Shown here piece by piece: positions 40,211 through 40,333 of a stretch of DNA of 40,333 nt. The position numbers and the translations under genes are program-made. Every line of letters begins with the position of its first letter. The first letter of the stretch is position 1. Under the pieces are notes generated by a model, which was not told where the DNA came from, did no database searches, and saw only the letters and a list, made by a program, of their open reading frames with translations. The DNA is from Euprymna scolopes (lineage: Eukaryota > Mollusca > Cephalopoda > Sepiida > Sepiolidae): positions 37,491,032 to 37,531,364 of the forward strand of contig CM044517.1 in the NCBI GenBank assembly GCA_024364805.1. The letters run 5' to 3'.

Positions 40211-40333
40211 AATTTTTTAAAAGGTCACAATGTTCCTTCTTTAGAGGCGCTGACTTGACTCTCCTCACCTTTCGACTTTGTGTCACATTTTCCTTTGGTG
40301 GGAAGAAAGTAAATACTTACTAAGACGGACATT

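Overview
This window looks like intergenic or intronic DNA from an animal with a large, AT-rich, repeat-packed genome. A coleoid cephalopod, probably an octopus, is my best guess. The reasons are very long (TA)n, (TACA)n and (TG)n tracts, many eroded LINE 3' ends, tRNA-derived SINE-like pieces, Penelope-like and Helentron-like repeats, and no open frame with host-gene character. The organism call is inference; I could not search a database. A 103-base N gap lies at 26187-26289. I found no host exon, tRNA gene, rRNA gene or CRISPR array.

Layout. 1-546 is a TATACA-type microsatellite. About 780-4055 is an old Ty3/gypsy-like LTR fossil with Gag, protease, RT and RNase H remnants between two diverged LTR-like ends. 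Microsatellites follow, then a 162-bp palindrome (5411-5572) whose arms each hold a hammerhead-ribozyme-like core. Next come a second LTR-element fossil (5868-6470), a LINE 3' end (7861-8125) and a Helentron-like repeat (8342-9032). The 9.3-12.5 kb stretch holds a hAT-like MITE (11138-11554) and several LINE ends. A Penelope-like insertion (13257-14113) has inverted arms, two hammerhead motifs and a 14-bp target duplication. A second Helentron-like repeat (14251-15058), SINE and LINE pieces, and a third Helentron-like repeat (18094-18957) follow. At 19890-20515 a LINE end is interrupted by a perfect 73-bp-armed palindrome (20517-20670). At 22163-22465 an LTR element reduced mostly to one LTR lies between 5-bp duplications.

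The second half is poorer. It has AT-rich unassigned DNA (23.2-26.1 kb), the gap and a foldback beside it, zinc-finger-bearing LINE remains (27.1-27.5 kb), microsatellites (27.6-28.5 kb), and a LINE interrupted by a mariner MITE (30150-30870). Then come A-rich DNA, a minisatellite (33240-33600), the best LINE RT remnant (34150-35430), a SINE foldback (35576-35730), and more LINE and LTR remains to the end.

The most notable signal is a set of inverted-repeat insertions carrying hammerhead-type sequence: 5411-5572, 13257-14113 and 20517-20670. The middle one still holds the 3' end of a Penelope-type ORF and so explains the set. The second notable set is three elements with alike ends (ACTAGC start, TTTTATA-rich tail after an ACAC/CAGACA run) and internal tandem repeats of about 130-160 bp. 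No functional cooperation between genes can be described, because no intact gene is present.
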